A DNA stretch of 42,684 nucleotides from Muribaculaceae bacterium (GCA_017536215.1 JAFXHY010000034.1:1-42684), one strand, 5' to 3'. Counted from the first letter of the stretch, positions 19,082-26,513 are shown. Notes: generated by a model from the sequence alone, not told the origin. Numbers and translations are program-made.

Positions 19082-19089
19082 CAAATTTA
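19082..19089 (-). promoter_or_regulatory. Candidate -7 promoter box for ruvX, next to the start codon
   Basis: The minus strand reads TAAATTTG, a full TAnnTTTG match, ending 7 bases before the ruvX ATG. Transcription would begin within a few bases of the ATG. The -33 region would fall inside the upstream terminator hairpin, and no TTTG is visible there. Confidence 0.45.
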
Positions 19090-19090
19090 C

Positions 19091-19131
19091 AAAAAAATCT
19101 CCGATATGTTGTTACATATAGGAGATTTTTT
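19091..19131 (-). terminator. Terminator of the carbonic anhydrase-like gene
   Basis: A long hairpin: outer arms AAAAAATCTCC and GGAGATTTTTT, one mismatch, then inner arms ATATGT and ACATAT with a 4-base loop. On the minus strand it is followed by a run of T. It separates the gene ending at 19184 from ruvX. Confidence 0.85.
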
Positions 19132-19183
19132 GGCATATTTTTCTAATAAAAATTTTGCGATACTCTCTCTCTGTCAGCAATTT

Positions 19184-19726
19184 CTATGGTTGCTTGGTTG
19201 GGTCGATGTCGGGAGTGGCATACCATGATGAGTACATTAAATAGTTGTGGGCTATTTTGATGTTCATCTCGCGAGCTTTTTCCGGTTCTACCATTTTTAT
19301 AAATTTGGCCGGTGCCCCTCCCCAAAGTTCGTTTGGTCCAATCTTAGTGCGTGACAAAACAACGGAGCCGGCTGCAACAAGTGCGCCTTCTCCCACTTCG
19401 GCATCGTCCATTACTACAGCTCCCATGCCTATGAGGGCATAGTCGTGGATTTTAGCACCATGTATCACAACGTTGTGACCTATTGAAACATGGTTGCCAA
19501 TCTCGATTGTTGATTTCTGATAAAGGGTGTGGAGCACGGAGCCGTCTTGTATGTTGACGCAATTGCCTATGCGAATGGAGTTTACATCTCCGCGAATTAC
19601 AGTGTTAAACCAAACGGAGCAATCGTTGCCCATGACAACATCGCCTACGATTGTAGCGTTTTCCGCCAAGAAGCAGTTGCTTCCTATTTGGGGTGTATAT
19701 CCGCGAACTGGTACGATTAATGACAT
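19184..19726 (-). CDS. Gamma-class carbonic anhydrase-like hexapeptide-repeat protein
   Basis: A 180-residue left-handed beta-helix protein of the YrdA/PaaY/CaiE group, with hexapeptide repeats such as ATIVGDVVMGNDC and IGMGAVVMDDAEVGEGALV. The three zinc-ligand histidines of gamma carbonic anhydrases are kept: His66 (SVLHT), His84 and His89 (GHNVVIHG), with the usual five-residue spacing of the last two. Hydration of CO2 is plausible, but many such proteins lack measured activity. The gene begins 36 bases after the aminopeptidase gene and is followed by a strong terminator, so these two probably share a transcript. Confidence 0.88.
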   Translation of the reverse strand: MSLIVPVRGYTPQIGSNCFLAENATIVGDVVMGNDCSVWFNTVIRGDVNSIRIGNCVNIQDGSVLHTLYQKSTIEIGNHVSIGHNVVIHGAKIHDYALIGMGAVVMDDAEVGEGALVAAGSVVLSRTKIGPNELWGGAPAKFIKMVEPEKAREMNIKIAHNYLMYSSWYATPDIDPTKQP

Positions 19727-19762
19727 TTCTATAAAGTGTAATGAAGTTATTATTAATAAAGT

Positions 19763-21541
19763 TTAGAGAGGTAGAGTGCGTTCACGAAGCCACTCTTGCT
19801 CTTCGGTGGATAGAAGGGGAGCAAGGCGAGCATAAACGGTGGCGTGGTACTCATTAACCCAACGTATTTCTTCGGGAGTCATCATTGACAATTCAAATAA
19901 ATTTCGGTCGAAGGGGAAGAGAGTGAGGGTCTCGAATTTTAGGAAACGACCGAATTCAGTTGAGAAAGCGGGCACGGTGAGTACAAGGTTTTCGCAACGA
20001 ATGCCGTGAACACCTTCGCGGTAAACACCGGGTTCGTTTGACGTAATCATGCCGGGAGTTAGAGGTGTCGGATTTTCGTTTAGTCGTATGTTCTGAGGCC
20101 CTTCATGTACGTTGAGGAAGTGACCAACACCATGTCCTGTGCCATGTAAGTAGCTTAGTCCGTGTTGCCAAAGGAATTGGCGGGCTAGGGCGTCGAGTTG
20201 AGCTCCGCGTGTGCCTTCCGGGAAAATGGCAGTGCCTAATGCAATATGCCCTTTCATGACGAGTGTAAAGTCGCTTTTCTCTTGTGGTGTAGGAGTGCCG
20301 AGGGCTATTGTTCGAGTTATATCGGTGGTGCCGTCAAAATATTGAGCTCCGGAATCGATTAGTAGCAGACCGGAGGGTTGTAGTGTAGCGTTGCTTTCTT
20401 CGTTGGCACTATAGTGAACAATAGCGCCATTGGCGGCATAACCGGCAATAGTATCGAAACTTAAGTCGAAAAAGAGAGGTTGCGCTTGGCGGTGCTTTTT
20501 GAGTATGTCGGCAATGGTGATTTCGGTTGTCGGAACTCCATCGGCGATTCGTTTTTCGATTTCAATAAGTGCTTTTACCAAAGCTGCGCCGTCGCGTTCC
20601 ATTGCGGAGCGAGTACCTTCGATTTGGATGTTATTTTTGCACCCTTTGAGCATTGGGATTGGAGAAGTGCCAAAGTGAAGGTTGGCCCCTAATGATGAGC
20701 AGATACGCTGTGCTGTGCGATTTTCGTCGACAAGAACTTTTTGAGTCGGGAGCGCTCTTAAGAAGTTGAGAATTGAAGAGTAGGGGGCGGTTGTGACTCC
20801 TGTTTCTTGCAAATAGGCTATGATTTCATCATTGATTTTTGCCGGGTCGATAAATAGGGTTGACCCTTTTGGCGATACAAAAAGGAATGAAGTGGCAACC
20901 GGGTTGCAAGGAACGTCAGTGCCTCGTATATTTAGGGTCCATGCTATTTCATCGAGAGCTGAAATGAGCATTGAATCGACATTTTTAGCTTTAAGTTGGG
21001 CTATAATTGCTTTTATTTTGTCGGAAGCAGATTGCCCGGCATATTTTATGTCGTGAATAAATATTTTGTCCTGAGGTAATGGCGGGCGATCAGTCCAGAT
21101 GGTGTCGATTGGGTCAAAGTTGGTGACCAATTCAACATTGTAGAAGGCAAGACTTTGACTCAGTTTCTGATATGATGCATGTGAGAAAAGCATGCCGTCG
21201 ATTCCTACGTATTGACTGTCGGGGACGTTGGTGCCGAGCCATTTATCTATTGAAGGAGTTTCGGCAAGACCATCTTTCATAAGGATAATTTCAGAGCCGT
21301 CGAGTTGTTGCGCAGCTTGAATGAAATATCGAGAGTCGGTCCAAAGTAGAGCCTTGTCGAGAGTTACAACAAGGTCTCCGGCCGAGCCGGTGAATCCTGA
21401 AAGAAAACGCCGGGCTTGCCAATGAGCGGCAAGATATTCGCTTTGATGAGGGTCGAGCTGTGGAATTATAGTGGCATAGATGCCGTTGGCTTTCATTTGG
21501 TTGCGTAGTGCTTGCAAGCGCGATGTGATTGTAGTGTTCAT
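19763..21541 (-). CDS. Xaa-Pro aminopeptidase (M24B family)
   Basis: A 592-residue cytoplasmic metallopeptidase that removes an N-terminal residue preceding proline. The length and three-domain layout match the eukaryotic XPNPEP1-like branch rather than the shorter E. coli PepP. Two creatinase-like N-terminal domains (about 1-300) precede the pita-bread catalytic domain. Metal-binding motifs are in order: LLIDSGAQYFDGTTDITR (two aspartates), GTGHGVGHFLNVHEGP (histidine), TSNEPGVY (glutamate) and IRCENLVL (glutamate). No signal peptide is seen. It lies just upstream of the carbonic anhydrase-like gene on the minus strand. Confidence 0.93.
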   Translation of the reverse strand: MNTTITSRLQALRNQMKANGIYATIIPQLDPHQSEYLAAHWQARRFLSGFTGSAGDLVVTLDKALLWTDSRYFIQAAQQLDGSEIILMKDGLAETPSIDKWLGTNVPDSQYVGIDGMLFSHASYQKLSQSLAFYNVELVTNFDPIDTIWTDRPPLPQDKIFIHDIKYAGQSASDKIKAIIAQLKAKNVDSMLISALDEIAWTLNIRGTDVPCNPVATSFLFVSPKGSTLFIDPAKINDEIIAYLQETGVTTAPYSSILNFLRALPTQKVLVDENRTAQRICSSLGANLHFGTSPIPMLKGCKNNIQIEGTRSAMERDGAALVKALIEIEKRIADGVPTTEITIADILKKHRQAQPLFFDLSFDTIAGYAANGAIVHYSANEESNATLQPSGLLLIDSGAQYFDGTTDITRTIALGTPTPQEKSDFTLVMKGHIALGTAIFPEGTRGAQLDALARQFLWQHGLSYLHGTGHGVGHFLNVHEGPQNIRLNENPTPLTPGMITSNEPGVYREGVHGIRCENLVLTVPAFSTEFGRFLKFETLTLFPFDRNLFELSMMTPEEIRWVNEYHATVYARLAPLLSTEEQEWLRERTLPL

Positions 21542-21601
21542 GGTGCTTGTTGTATTGTGGCTAATTAATTATGTTGCTTTGTTTAGTTAATAACAAATGA
21601 T

Positions 21602-22729
21602 TTATCTATATGGATTTTTTGTGCCTGGATAATGTTTGCAAGTGGGACATTTCGAGTGCCAATGCTCCTCGTAATGTCCGCAATAAGTGCACCTTGAGCC
21701 GGAGGAGTGATATATCCCAATAAGTTGGCGATTTGGCTCGGCATATTCCGGAGTTACTCCCCCTTTGTATAGCCGAGTTCCACCACAATCGGGGCATATC
21801 TGCTTGTTATTATTGTCTCTATCGTTGTCATTGTCATAGCCGTTGTATCCAACCTTGTCTTTGCTGGTGACATTCCCTTGAGCATCAAGGTAGGTTGTAG
21901 ATGCTATAACATAGCCGGGGTAGCCGGAATTTTCACATGCTTTACATTTGCCGGTCCCGCCACATATAGCGCAAGCTCCGGTGGACTGACAGTTATAACA
22001 TGGAATAATAGTGCCATATCCGGCGGAAACTATATATCCTTTGCCTTCACAGAATGGGCAATAAGCTGTTTGCCCAATACACATTTTGCACATGGTGCTA
22101 CCACTGCAGTTAGGACATTGGCGATAGCGAATGCGTTGTTGAGAGCCGTTGGGGTATTCATTCACGATAACGAATCCGCCATATCCGAGTTCTTCACGCC
22201 AAGTTTTGATGCCGGAGTTATGGTTATGATTGTGGTTATGATTGTGATTTTTTGGGGCAACTCTGTCGTTGCTCTTTGAAGCACCGGTGCCGGTAAATTC
22301 GATGTAGTCGCTTTGAGCTAAATTGGAGCCTTTAGGACTGTGGATGGTAACAACGATATTGTAATTGTTTTTCCCGCTTAATAAGTTTAAGTCATTAAGA
22401 TCAATAGTGTAGTTATAATCTGAGTAGTGATGTGATTTTTGTTTGGGCGTGAAGGTCTTTTTAAAAAAAGCCGTACCTCGACTTGTGCGTTCCTCACTTT
22501 TGATGTTGTGCCATTTTTTATCGGGACCTTGAACCCAAATTGCCATATATCCGAGCTTGTTAACCATGTTGTTGACAGTGAAGTCGCAGTATACTCTCAT
22601 TGCCGGGCGGTTGCCGATAGTCAAGTTGTGCTCGATCCAGACTTTATTTACTTTAGCCGATGGCGCTTGAGCATTAGTTGAAATAATGCTCATCATGGCT
22701 AAGCAGAATGTGAGAATAAAGTGTTTCAT
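21602..22729 (-). CDS. Exported cysteine-rich protein with nine CxxC knuckles and a His-Asn tract
   Basis: A 375-residue protein I cannot assign to a named family. Residues 1-20 form a signal peptide (cleavage near TNA/QA). Residues 24-148 look like a beta-sandwich. A tract of alternating Asn and His follows at 161-171. Nine CxxC pairs start at residues 205, 214, 224, 244, 253, 262, 312, 347 and 361. The first six, with glycines after some pairs (CEGKG, CGGTG), recall the DnaJ cysteine-rich zinc domain. No J-domain is present. The protein would sit in the periplasm or on the surface, where such zinc-ribbon arrays are uncommon. A -7 box is found 38 bases upstream of the ATG. Its role is unknown; metal binding or redox chemistry is inference. 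Confidence 0.8.
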   Translation of the reverse strand: MKHFILTFCLAMMSIISTNAQAPSAKVNKVWIEHNLTIGNRPAMRVYCDFTVNNMVNKLGYMAIWVQGPDKKWHNIKSEERTSRGTAFFKKTFTPKQKSHHYSDYNYTIDLNDLNLLSGKNNYNIVVTIHSPKGSNLAQSDYIEFTGTGASKSNDRVAPKNHNHNHNHNHNSGIKTWREELGYGGFVIVNEYPNGSQQRIRYRQCPNCSGSTMCKMCIGQTAYCPFCEGKGYIVSAGYGTIIPCYNCQSTGACAICGGTGKCKACENSGYPGYVIASTTYLDAQGNVTSKDKVGYNGYDNDNDRDNNNKQICPDCGGTRLYKGGVTPEYAEPNRQLIGIYHSSGSRCTYCGHYEEHWHSKCPTCKHYPGTKNPYR

Positions 22730-22767
22730 TATGAAGTCGAATAATACAATGTATTGTTGAAATTATG

Positions 22768-22775
22768 CAAATATA
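22768..22775 (-). promoter_or_regulatory. Candidate -7 promoter box for the CxxC-rich protein
   Basis: The minus strand reads TATATTTG (TAnnTTTG), 38 bases upstream of the ATG at 22729. The remaining 140 bases up to lrgB are AT-rich, with no other signal seen. Confidence 0.45.
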
Positions 22776-22917
22776 GCAAAAAAATGAGCGAGAAATGGGA
22801 TTTTCTTGCCAATATTTTTTATTAAAGTTGAAAATGTGAGTCGGTTGCTTCTCAATCGTAAAAATATAGGTAGATTTAGATGGATATATTGGGATTGGGC
22901 TTGAATTTGAGCTGTAA

Positions 22918-23613
22918 TCAAATGTAACCCAAAACACTGAGAATGAAAGGCGCGAGCAAGGCAGTAAAAAGCCCGTTGAGCGTCAGCCCGAGGGATGAGT
23001 AGGCGCCATAACGTTGGCTGCGTTCCATTGCGGCCGATGTTCCGACGGCGTGAGATGCAGTGCCTATCGATAGTCCGGTAGCTATTTGACTGCGAAGCCG
23101 GCTTATACGAGCCATGCTAAATCCCGCCATGGCTCCGAATATTCCGGTGCAGACTACTACGGCAGCGGTGAGTGAAGGTATGCCTCCGGTGGCGGTTGAA
23201 ATTTCCATGGCTATCGGGGTTGTTACAGCTTTTGGAGCAATGGACAATATTACTTCTCGCGAAGCTCCAAGAAGTTCGGCTATAAGCACGACGGAAATAA
23301 TGCCTATTACACATCCGGCAATTTCGGCAATCAGAAGAGGCAGCATTTGTTTTTTAATTGATTCAAGTTGACGATATAGGGGAACGCCAAGAGCCACAAC
23401 CGCAGGCTTGAGCCAAAAATCAATATATTTACCACCTTCATTATAGGTTTCGTATTCAATGCCTAATCCCATTAGTAGGCATATTAGGACGACTATCGAT
23501 AGTAATATGGGGTTTAATAATTTTATCCCTGTGCGTTTTTGCAAAATTTGTGCCGCGACAAAAATACAAAACGTCAGAGCTATCAGGAAATATTTATTGG
23601 TCAGCAGTTCCAT
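22918..23613 (-). CDS. LrgB/CidB-family membrane protein
   Basis: A 231-residue polytopic inner-membrane protein of the LrgB family (PF04172). Characteristic stretches are KPAVVALGVPLYRQ, APKAVTTPIAMEIS, GIFGAMAGFSMAR and IGTASHAVGTSAAMER. The family was first described as modulating murein hydrolase export and autolysis with a CidA/LrgA partner; plant relatives transport glycolate/glycerate. The 5' end overlaps the upstream cidA-type gene by 20 bases, so the two are translationally linked. Whether it controls lysis or carries small organic acids cannot be told from sequence. Confidence 0.93.
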   Translation of the reverse strand: MELLTNKYFLIALTFCIFVAAQILQKRTGIKLLNPILLSIVVLICLLMGLGIEYETYNEGGKYIDFWLKPAVVALGVPLYRQLESIKKQMLPLLIAEIAGCVIGIISVVLIAELLGASREVILSIAPKAVTTPIAMEISTATGGIPSLTAAVVVCTGIFGAMAGFSMARISRLRSQIATGLSIGTASHAVGTSAAMERSQRYGAYSSLGLTLNGLFTALLAPFILSVLGYI

Positions 23614-23986
23614 CGTGGTGATTATTTATAGGATGAGATTGATGGCGTGAAGTGATGTTGCGAACGTATTGATGCACCCAGCCGGTTGTGGCTATAATAA
23701 TAAATGTGCTGACAATGGTGGCAATAGCAATAGGTAGTAATTCCCCTTTTATAAGGTCGAGACAACACATTAGTCCCACCCCAGCGGGTACGAAGAAAAA
23801 TCCAAGATTGTGAACTAAAAAGTCGGCAACGCGCTCAATGTGTTTTAAATTGATGATGCGAAATTTGAGGGCAGTTGTCAGAAGAAGCATGCCAATGATG
23901 CTTGAGGGAATTGGAATGTTGGTGAGAGCTACGATGAGTTCTCCGCAAGCGAGAAAAGCAAATAATAAACCGAATTGTAGAATCAT
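23594..23986 (-). CDS. CidA/LrgA-family holin-like membrane protein
   Basis: A 130-residue protein with four likely membrane helices and the family pattern IPIPSSIIGMLLLTTAL followed by FFFVPAGVGLM (PF03788). It is the usual partner of LrgB, whose gene it overlaps. The frame can be extended to a TTG at 24013, but the ATG at 23986 gives the normal N-terminus (MILQFGLLFAFLACGE). A near-consensus -7 box (TAAATTTC at 24001-24008, minus strand) lies inside the extension, so the ATG is chosen. oxyR is 87 bases upstream on the same strand, and read-through from it is possible. Confidence 0.9.
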   Translation of the reverse strand: MILQFGLLFAFLACGELIVALTNIPIPSSIIGMLLLTTALKFRIINLKHIERVADFLVHNLGFFFVPAGVGLMCCLDLIKGELLPIAIATIVSTFIIIATTGWVHQYVRNITSRHQSHPINNHHDGTADQ

Positions 23987-24073
23987 GTTATTTCGTAAAT
24001 GAAATTTAAGCAATCATAAGTTGCCTATTGTGTTATAGTAAAATGAATGAGCCAGAGTTTCTGTGTCCCACAA

Positions 24074-25000
24074 TTAGATTACTTTTTGAGTTGGTTTTAG
24101 AGAGAGAAGTTCTGCGGGTACGCAACCTTGTATTTCTTTTGTTATTACGTTGAGAAGGGTGTGACGTACGTAGTTTTTGGCAGTAAGCATCACAATTTGT
24201 CGTGAAGGTGTTGGAATTGCGAATGGTCGCACTAATTCTTGTTGGGATTCATTGAGTTGTGAAAGTGCGAGTTCGGGGATGACGGTGGTGCCTCTTCCGC
24301 TTTCTACCATTCGCATAAAGGTTTCGATGCTCCCTAATTGATAGGCTTGTTGAGAGGCCTGTGCTGATTTGAACTGGCAGAATTTGACAAACTGGTCGCG
24401 AAAGCAATGCCCTTGGTCGAGCATCCATAGTAGTTCGTTGGCAAGGTCGGCTACGCGAATGATTTTGTTTCCAAAAAGAGGGCTATTACGCGAGATGTAG
24501 GCGTAGTATTTTTCGTATAAGATGTGGTGTATATTGAAATCTTCGAGTCCGGGAAGCGATGCTAAGATGCCTGCGTCGATATCTCCTTTTGTGAGTGCGA
24601 CTTTCATATCGGCAGTTTTCATTTCGATGACGCGAAAGTCAAGCTGTGGATATTTTTTGCTAAGTTGAGGGAAAAAGCGAGGTAGCAAGTAGGGAGCAAT
24701 AGTGGGAAGAATGCCGAGAGTGAAAGAGCCGCTGAGAGAGTGCTTCTCTTCTTCCACCATATTTTTTATGCGGTTGATTTGAACAATTGCCTCGCGTGCT
24801 TGTTCTATAATGTGAACGCCAATTGGAGTGGGTACAACAGGTTGTTGTGAACGATCAAAAATTCGAGTATCAAGTTCTTCCTCCAACTTTTGTATCATTG
24901 CACTTAAAGTGGGTTGAGTGACACGGCAATATTCCGCTGCTTTGGTGAAATGGCGTAGGCGATCGACGGCGATGATGTACTCTAATTGTTGTAAAGTCAT
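24074..25000 (-). CDS. oxyR: OxyR, hydrogen peroxide-sensing LysR-family regulator
   Basis: A 308-residue LysR-type regulator. The winged helix-turn-helix covers residues 1-60 (FTKAAEYCRVTQPTLSAMIQKLE), and a substrate-binding-like sensor domain follows from about 90. The redox switch of OxyR is present in full: Cys199 in DQGHCFRDQ and Cys208 in VKFCQ, the same residue numbers and spacing as in E. coli OxyR. Oxidation should form a disulfide and activate peroxide defence genes. It is divergent from dps, a known OxyR target in Bacteroides, and a dyad symmetry lies between them. A cidA/lrgB-type pair follows on the same strand. Confidence 0.95.
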   Translation of the reverse strand: MTLQQLEYIIAVDRLRHFTKAAEYCRVTQPTLSAMIQKLEEELDTRIFDRSQQPVVPTPIGVHIIEQAREAIVQINRIKNMVEEEKHSLSGSFTLGILPTIAPYLLPRFFPQLSKKYPQLDFRVIEMKTADMKVALTKGDIDAGILASLPGLEDFNIHHILYEKYYAYISRNSPLFGNKIIRVADLANELLWMLDQGHCFRDQFVKFCQFKSAQASQQAYQLGSIETFMRMVESGRGTTVIPELALSQLNESQQELVRPFAIPTPSRQIVMLTAKNYVRHTLLNVITKEIQGCVPAELLSLKPTQKVI

Positions 25001-25043
25001 TGTGTATCAATAATTATAATGGATTAAATAGAATTTGTCTATG

Positions 25044-25051
25044 CAAAGATA
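25044..25051 (-). promoter_or_regulatory. Candidate -7 promoter box for oxyR
   Basis: The minus strand reads TATCTTTG, a full TAnnTTTG match, 43 bases upstream of the oxyR ATG. A TTTG at 25068-25071 on the minus strand is 16 bases further up, shorter than the usual spacing, and lies inside the dyad at 25053-25080. Confidence 0.5.
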
Positions 25052-25052
25052 G

Positions 25053-25080
25053 AAATAATCTGTTTGACAAACGATTATTT
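25053..25080. promoter_or_regulatory. 28-bp dyad symmetry between oxyR and dps, candidate OxyR operator
   Basis: AAATAATC at 25053-25060 is matched by GATTATTT at 25073-25080, and the inner GTTT at 25062-25065 by AAAC at 25069-25072. This makes a nearly complete palindrome with one extra base in the left arm. LysR regulators bind such interrupted dyads. It contains the -33 TTTG of dps and a TTTG of the oxyR promoter, so one bound tetramer could control both. Confidence 0.6.
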
Positions 25081-25094
25081 GTGTATTAACTTTG
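25063..25094 (+). promoter_or_regulatory. dps promoter
   Basis: TTTG at 25063-25066 and TAACTTTG at 25087-25094 are separated by 20 bases, an ideal Bacteroidetes housekeeping promoter. Transcription should start near 25098, giving a leader of about 44 bases before the dps ATG. Confidence 0.75.
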
Positions 25095-25141
25095 TAAAAA
25101 AACAGAAAAAAGAATAATTAACTCTCTAAATTATATTTATT

Positions 25142-25627
25142 ATGAAAACGATGGACTTTTTAAGTTTAAATGAAAATAAAGTGGCTAATGTAATTGCCGG
25201 GTTGAATCAATTGTTGGCCGACTTTCAAGTATATTACACTAATCTTCGTGGCATGCATTGGAACATCAAAGGGCATGGATTTTTCGTGTTGCATGAAAAA
25301 TTTGAGCATATGTATGATGATGCAGCGACAAAGATAGATGAGATTGCGGAACGCATCTTGACTCTTGGCGGAGTGCCTGAGAACCGTTTTAGTAAATATT
25401 TGGAAGTGGCAAAAGTTAAAGAAGAAGCTGATGTTACTTGTGGGCATGCTGCAATCGAAAATATTCTTGCTACATATAAATATATGATTGCAACAGAACG
25501 TAGCTTGATAGTGTTGGCTGCAGATGCCGGTGATGATGTTACTGTGGACTTGCTGACCGGCTATATCAAAGAACAAGAAAAAATGGTTTGGATGTTGGTG
25601 GCATTCAGTACAAGAACTTGTCAATAA
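25142..25627 (+). CDS. dps: Dps-family DNA-protection ferritin
   Basis: A 161-residue ferritin-like protein that forms dodecamers, oxidises Fe(II) with hydrogen peroxide and protects DNA. The ferroxidase-site motifs are visible: NLRGMHWNIKGHGFFVLHEKF (histidine ligand, shown here only as the site near residues 34-54) and the acidic motif MYDDAATKIDEIAERIL near 57-74. The C-terminal helix KEQEKMVWML is typical. The gene is divergent from oxyR with a 141-base control region, so peroxide induction is likely. No strong Shine-Dalgarno sequence is seen, as usual for the phylum. Confidence 0.93.
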   Translation: MKTMDFLSLNENKVANVIAGLNQLLADFQVYYTNLRGMHWNIKGHGFFVLHEKFEHMYDDAATKIDEIAERILTLGGVPENRFSKYLEVAKVKEEADVTCGHAAIENILATYKYMIATERSLIVLAADAGDDVTVDLLTGYIKEQEKMVWMLVAFSTRTCQ

Positions 25628-25764
25628 ATTTTGATAGGTAGGATTGATGCCCGAGAAACTTAAATCTTGTTTGGTGTGTTTTCGAGGATTATTACGCAAA
25701 TAGATTAAAGGAGTCTCTGAATTTTATTAATAGGTTAACAAATATAATTTAATTCGACAAACAA

Positions 25765-25795
25765 GCGGGGCCGCAGGAATGCGGTCCCGCATTTT
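25765..25795 (+). terminator. Terminator downstream of dps
   Basis: A GC-rich 11-bp stem (GCGGGGCCGCA with TGCGGTCCCGC, one G-T pair) closed by a GGAA tetraloop and followed by ATTTT. It lies 137 bases past the dps stop; the bases between hold no recognisable gene. Confidence 0.75.
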
Positions 25796-25958
25796 CTGCG
25801 TAAGAGAATAAAATAAGGGGGTAATAGAAAATGTAGGAAAAGCAGGGTCGGACAACTTTTTTGAAGTGTTTTGGGGCGATTTTGGGGGTGAGAAACAAAA
25901 AAAATTCCAATAATTGAGAAAAAAATTGCAAAAAGCGTAAAAAATATTTGGAAAAAGT

Positions 25959-25988
25959 TTTGCGGTTTAAAAACTTTGCGTAACTTTG
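25959..25988 (+). promoter_or_regulatory. Promoter of the tRNA-tuf operon
   Basis: TTTG at 25959-25962 and TAACTTTG at 25981-25988 are 18 bases apart. The expected start lies about 50 bases before the first tRNA. The 415-base gap between dps and the first tRNA holds only this promoter, the dps terminator and A-rich DNA upstream of the promoter that could act as an UP-like element. Confidence 0.65.
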
Positions 25989-26042
25989 CAACCGCATTTG
26001 GGTCACAAACGAAGACCGAAGTGTGAGAGAAAATTGAAACAT

Positions 26043-26116
26043 GCCTCTTTAGCTCAGTTGGCCAGAGCACGTGATTTGTAATCTCGGGGTCGTTGGTTCG
26101 AATCCGACAAGAGGCT
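26043..26116 (+). tRNA. tRNA-Thr (anticodon TGT)
   Basis: The acceptor arms GCCTCTT and AAGAGGC pair fully, the D stem is GCTC/GAGC, the anticodon loop is TTTGTAA and the T loop is TTCGAAT. The anticodon stem has a T-T mismatch at its middle pair (29-41). The 3' CCA is not encoded. First gene of the tRNA-tuf operon. Confidence 0.95.
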
Positions 26117-26343
26117 CTAAAAAATACAAGCAATTTGCCGAAAAGTATTACATCGGTAAATCGGGAACGGAAACGCTCCGATTGCCTTGTGAAAGCAAGC
26201 GAAGATGTAAAAGCAGAAAGCGACAAATTTGAAAAGAATGACAGTGTGGCATTAAAGTTGAAAGGCCGAGGTGGTGCACGGTAATTCTGCGACAATGAAA
26301 ATGCGGTAATAGCATTGAGTCGTGATGGCAAAAGTTTGTGTAA
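26117..26343 (+). other. 227-base spacer between tRNA-Thr and tRNA-Tyr
   Basis: Much longer than the other gaps in this tRNA cluster (11 and 23 bases). No convincing coding sequence is present. Two small hairpins are visible: AATCGG (26159-26164) with CCGATT (26178-26183), and CTTG with CAAG at 26186-26199. It would be transcribed and released by tRNA processing. Confidence 0.5.
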
Positions 26344-26426
26344 GGGCGAATACCAGAGTGGCCAAATGGGGCAGACTGTAAATCTGCTGGTTTATACCTT
26401 CGGTGGTTCGAATCCATCTTCGCCCA
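26344..26426 (+). tRNA. tRNA-Tyr (anticodon GTA)
   Basis: The acceptor GGGCGAA pairs with TTCGCCC, the anticodon stem-loop is GCAGA-CTGTAAA-TCTGC, and a long variable arm of a class II tRNA is present. The T loop is TTCGAAT and the discriminator is A. The CCA is not encoded. Confidence 0.95.
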
Positions 26427-26437
26427 CTACTTAAGTT

Positions 26438-26513
26438 GCGGAAGTAGCTCAGTTGATAGAGCATCAGCCTTCCAAGCTGAGGGTCGCGAGTTTGAGCCTC
26501 GTCTTCCGCTCCA
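26438..26513 (+). tRNA. tRNA-Gly (anticodon TCC)
   Basis: The acceptor GCGGAAG pairs with CTTCCGC, the anticodon stem-loop is TCAGC-CTTCCAA-GCTGA, and TCCA follows, so the CCA end is encoded. The D loop reads AGTTGATA and the T loop TTTGAGC, giving A at position 19 and T at position 56 in place of the near-universal G19-C56. Confidence 0.95.

Noticed and set aside
24062-24077. A 16-base sequence near the oxyR stop (TGTGTCCCAC then AATTAG) recurs inverted near 39462-39478 with one extra base
   Set aside because: A single imperfect pair of this length can occur by chance in 42 kb, and no flanking mobile element features are seen.
25166-25699. Open frame of 177 codons antisense to dps
   Set aside because: It lies almost fully opposite a well-supported gene and shows no family motif.
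25735-26331. Open frame of 198 codons on the minus strand across the tRNA promoter and tRNA-Thr
   Set aside because: It runs antisense through a tRNA gene, the promoter and the dps terminator, and its residue composition is not protein-like.
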